From NCBI GenBank assembly GCA_937928455.1, contig CALFUG010000191.1, forward strand, positions 1 through 32,485: DNA of 32,485 bases. The letters are read 5' to 3'. This document shows, one piece after another, positions 30,525-32,485 of this stretch. The notes beneath the pieces were generated by a model. It was not told the DNA's origin. It did not search any database and saw nothing but the letters and a program-made list of their open reading frames with translations. Positions within the stretch are counted from its first letter, which is position 1; each line of letters starts with the position of its first letter. The position numbers were made by a program, and so were the translations under genes. Source of the stretch: an uncultured Clostridia bacterium (GTDB lineage Bacteria > Bacillota > Clostridia > Peptostreptococcales > Anaerovoracaceae).

Positions 30525-31826
30525 ATGTTTGTAGATCGAGCAAAAATCATCATACGTTCTGGTAAAGGCGGTAACGGGGCAGTATCCTTTCGTAGAGAGC
30601 CTTTCGTTCCGGAAGGCGGACCAGACGGAGGCGACGGCGGCAAAGGCGGCGACGTTATTTTTGTTGCGGACAATAATCTGCGTACTTTAATGGATTTTAA
30701 ATACAAAAAGAAATATGAGGCGGAAGACGGCCAGGATGGCATGAAGCGAAAATGCTTTGGGAAGGACGGCAAAGACTTGCTGATCAAGGTTCCCCCGGGT
30801 ACGGTAATCATTGACTCCGAAACAGGGCGAATCATGAAGGATTTAGTGGCATCCGGAGACCGGTTGATTGTAGCCAAGGGCGGCAAAGGTGGAAAAGGCA
30901 ACGATCGCTTTAAAACCGCTACTCGTCAAGCTCCTAATTTTGCGGAGGCCGGTGGTTTTGCCAAGGAGCGCACCGTTATATTAGAGTTAAAACTAATTGC
31001 AGATGTGGGGCTAGTGGGATTCCCGAATGTTGGTAAATCAACATTACTGAGTGTATCTACGAAGGCCCAACCTAAAATTGCCAATTACCATTTCACTACA
31101 ATAGCTCCTAACCTTGGGGTAGTACAACTATATGATCAAACTTTCGTTATGGCAGATATAGCCGGTATTATTGAAGGAGCACATCAAGGGGCTGGATTAG
31201 GTCATGAATTCTTAAAGCACATAGAGCGAACGAAAATGCTAATCCATGTAGTAGACGTATCCGGAAGTGAAGATAGAAATCCCGTTGACGACTTTATTAA
31301 AATCAACAATGAGTTAAGTTTGTATAGTCAAAGTTTAGGAGAAAAGCCTCAGTTAGTAGCCGCCAACAAAATGGACCTTTTATCGGAAGGTGATATTAAA
31401 TACAAAGAATTTGAAGAATATGTAACCTCCAAAGGATATACCTGTTTTCCCATTTCGGCTCCCATTGGAGAGGGAATCAAGGACTTGTTGGATGGTACTT
31501 TAAGGCTGTTAAGAGAAGTGGAATCCCAAGAAGACGAAAAATTGCCCGAAATCGAATTTGATTTGGATGTTGAGGACAAGGACCCGGAGTATCGAAAGAT
31601 TACCGCAAAAAAAGAAGGGGAATTATATATACTCTCCGGGAAACAATTACAAAAAATATTTAATTCTACCAACTTCAACGATATGGGGTCTCTTCGCTAC
31701 CTTTACAAATATATCGAGAAAAACGGCGGAATCCAACAACTAAAAGAACTTGGTTTGGAAGAAGGCGATACGATACGGATTGATGACTTTGAATTTGAAT
31801 ATGTGGAAGAAGATTCTCATTTATAG
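30525..31826 (+). CDS. obgE: GTPase ObgE/CgtA
   Basis: An essential GTPase that binds the large ribosomal subunit and links ribosome assembly to stress signalling. The 433-residue protein has the glycine-rich Obg fold (1-158; VDRAKIIIRSGKGGNG, then GGDGGKGGD). Its G-domain has G1 GFPNVGKS (165-172), G3 DIAG (211-214) and G4 NKMD (281-284), with TTIAPNLG as switch I. The C-terminal OCT domain covers about 355-430, as in Bacillus and other Firmicutes. AAGGGT lies before the ATG. Its last six bases overlap the end of the convergent S24-like gene. Confidence 0.97.
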   Translation: MFVDRAKIIIRSGKGGNGAVSFRREPFVPEGGPDGGDGGKGGDVIFVADNNLRTLMDFKYKKKYEAEDGQDGMKRKCFGKDGKDLLIKVPPGTVIIDSETGRIMKDLVASGDRLIVAKGGKGGKGNDRFKTATRQAPNFAEAGGFAKERTVILELKLIADVGLVGFPNVGKSTLLSVSTKAQPKIANYHFTTIAPNLGVVQLYDQTFVMADIAGIIEGAHQGAGLGHEFLKHIERTKMLIHVVDVSGSEDRNPVDDFIKINNELSLYSQSLGEKPQLVAANKMDLLSEGDIKYKEFEEYVTSKGYTCFPISAPIGEGIKDLLDGTLRLLREVESQEDEKLPEIEFDLDVEDKDPEYRKITAKKEGELYILSGKQLQKIFNSTNFNDMGSLRYLYKYIEKNGGIQQLKELGLEEGDTIRIDDFEFEYVEEDSHL

Positions 31827-32485
31827 ATCCAGATGATATGAGACGACGCGTCCAAGGTAGTCTATTTCTTCAAAGCTTTTAATTCGAACGATTTCCCCGT
31901 GTATATTATCCGGCAATAACAAGATTTCGTCTCCGGTAAAGTATATTCGTCGAACCATGGTTCGGATTCCTTTTCGAAACGCGATAATATCTTTTGTTTT
32001 CAAGATAGAAGGAGGCGTGGAGGCCAAGGTCAAAACACTACCTTTTAACAGGGCCGGCTCCATATCATCGTTTTCCATTCGGTAACCAATGTGACCTTTT
32101 TCACCGGATAGAAGCCCTTTGGCTTCGCGCTCTAAATCTTTTGAAAACTGTTCTGTTATTGTGAATTCTCCATTTTTTACGTACTTTGACGATAGGGACA
32201 CGATAGATAGTATATCCAGGCCATCCAAGAACTCCCTGGCAGATCGAGTGAGTTCATCATCTCCCCGAACACGACACAGGCTTTCCAACATAATTTTGTT
32301 CAACTGAGAAGATGCCAACATATACTCCTTGATGACTCCCGGCGCCTTTTCCAGGTAACCCTGAAAAATAAGACGAGATTCATCTGCCGTATTAAGAGCT
32401 TTCGCCAATGTGGCGGTTTCTTCTGCACTGGGAGGAGGCAGGTTTTCGTTTTTTTGTTGGGGAATGTAGGGAGGGGGTATGGAGC
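31821..32485 (-). CDS. S24/LexA-like protein with degenerate catalytic site, C-terminal part (5' end outside window)
   Basis: The frame stays open to the window edge, so the gene starts beyond it. From the visible N-terminal side, a Pro/Gln/Glu-rich linker is followed by an all-helical region (up to about 32130). A C-terminal beta domain resembling LexA/UmuD S24 peptidases follows. Its motif reads ENDDMEP where active members have GDSMEP, so the catalytic Ser is an Asp. The lysine strand reads MVRRI instead of VKRL, so the general base is an Arg. The downstream LLLPDN strand and final GRVVSYHL are typical of the fold. The protein probably does not cleave itself and may act as a regulator whose DNA-binding part lies outside the window; that part is not seen. 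Confidence 0.6.
   Translation of the reverse strand, partial: SIPPPYIPQQKNENLPPPSAEETATLAKALNTADESRLIFQGYLEKAPGVIKEYMLASSQLNKIMLESLCRVRGDDELTRSAREFLDGLDILSIVSLSSKYVKNGEFTITEQFSKDLEREAKGLLSGEKGHIGYRMENDDMEPALLKGSVLTLASTPPSILKTKDIIAFRKGIRTMVRRIYFTGDEILLLPDNIHGEIVRIKSFEEIDYLGRVVSYHLDL

Noticed and set aside
1..32485. Mobile elements, CRISPR arrays, tRNA or rRNA genes
   Set aside because: No terminal repeats, transposase-like or phage-like frames, spaced direct repeats or cloverleaf sequences were seen. All gaps are short and accounted for by promoters, leaders or terminators.

Overview
The window is a stretch of ordinary bacterial chromosome from an anaerobic, fermentative low-to-moderate GC Firmicute, most likely a member of the Clostridia. 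Evidence for this is a three-subunit NAD(P)-linked [FeFe] hydrogenase, acetate kinase, strong AGGAGG ribosome binding sites, sigma-A type promoters, a T-box riboswitch, an L21 leader RNA, a Bacillus/Clostridium-type LexA box and zinc-ribbon L28 and L32 proteins. No insertion sequence, phage gene, CRISPR array, tRNA or rRNA was seen, and nearly all the DNA is coding.

Layout. 1-711: the end of a dihydrolipoamide-dehydrogenase-like flavoprotein and mscL, closed by a terminator. 885-6415: the hydrogenase operon (NuoE-like, NuoF-GltD fusion, HydA-like), with a Rex-like operator over its promoter. 6477-9618: a nitroreductase on the minus strand and glycogen phosphorylase on the plus strand, expressed from divergent promoters. 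9646-10998: a minus-strand lipoprotein that looks like a dipeptidase (PepD/M20C) stripped of its metal ligands. 11081-18357: rpmB, an Asp23/YloU-like gene, recG, rsmD, coaD, a coiled-coil protein, tmcAL, ackA and rpmF. The 59-residue rpmF gene is very short. 18436-20512: a T-box with a probable Phe (UUC) specifier controlling a phenylacetate-CoA ligase and a double-ACT protein. 20605-21603: asd on the minus strand. 21706-28269: uppP, ftsK/spoIIIE, rimO, pgsA and cinA, tightly packed and partly overlapping. 28355-29534: recA under a near-ideal LexA box. 29540-31826: L21 leader, rplU, rpmA, obgE. 31821-32485: the C-terminal part of an S24/LexA-like protein on the minus strand, running off the window.

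How the genes fit together. The hydrogenase operon disposes of or recycles NAD(P)H and ferredoxin electrons, and the Rex-like site suggests control by the NADH/NAD+ ratio. Acetate kinase and glycogen phosphorylase belong to the same fermentative carbon economy. The T-box unit is the most informative regulatory element. A charging-sensitive switch reading what looks like tRNA-Phe sits on an enzyme normally called catabolic, which fits better with phenylacetate being activated as a precursor of phenylalanine. Several standard neighbours are missing from otherwise conserved gene strings: prp between rplU and rpmA, yceD before rpmF, and fakA/yloV before recG. The prp absence is matched by an L27 that lacks the N-terminal peptide Prp would remove.
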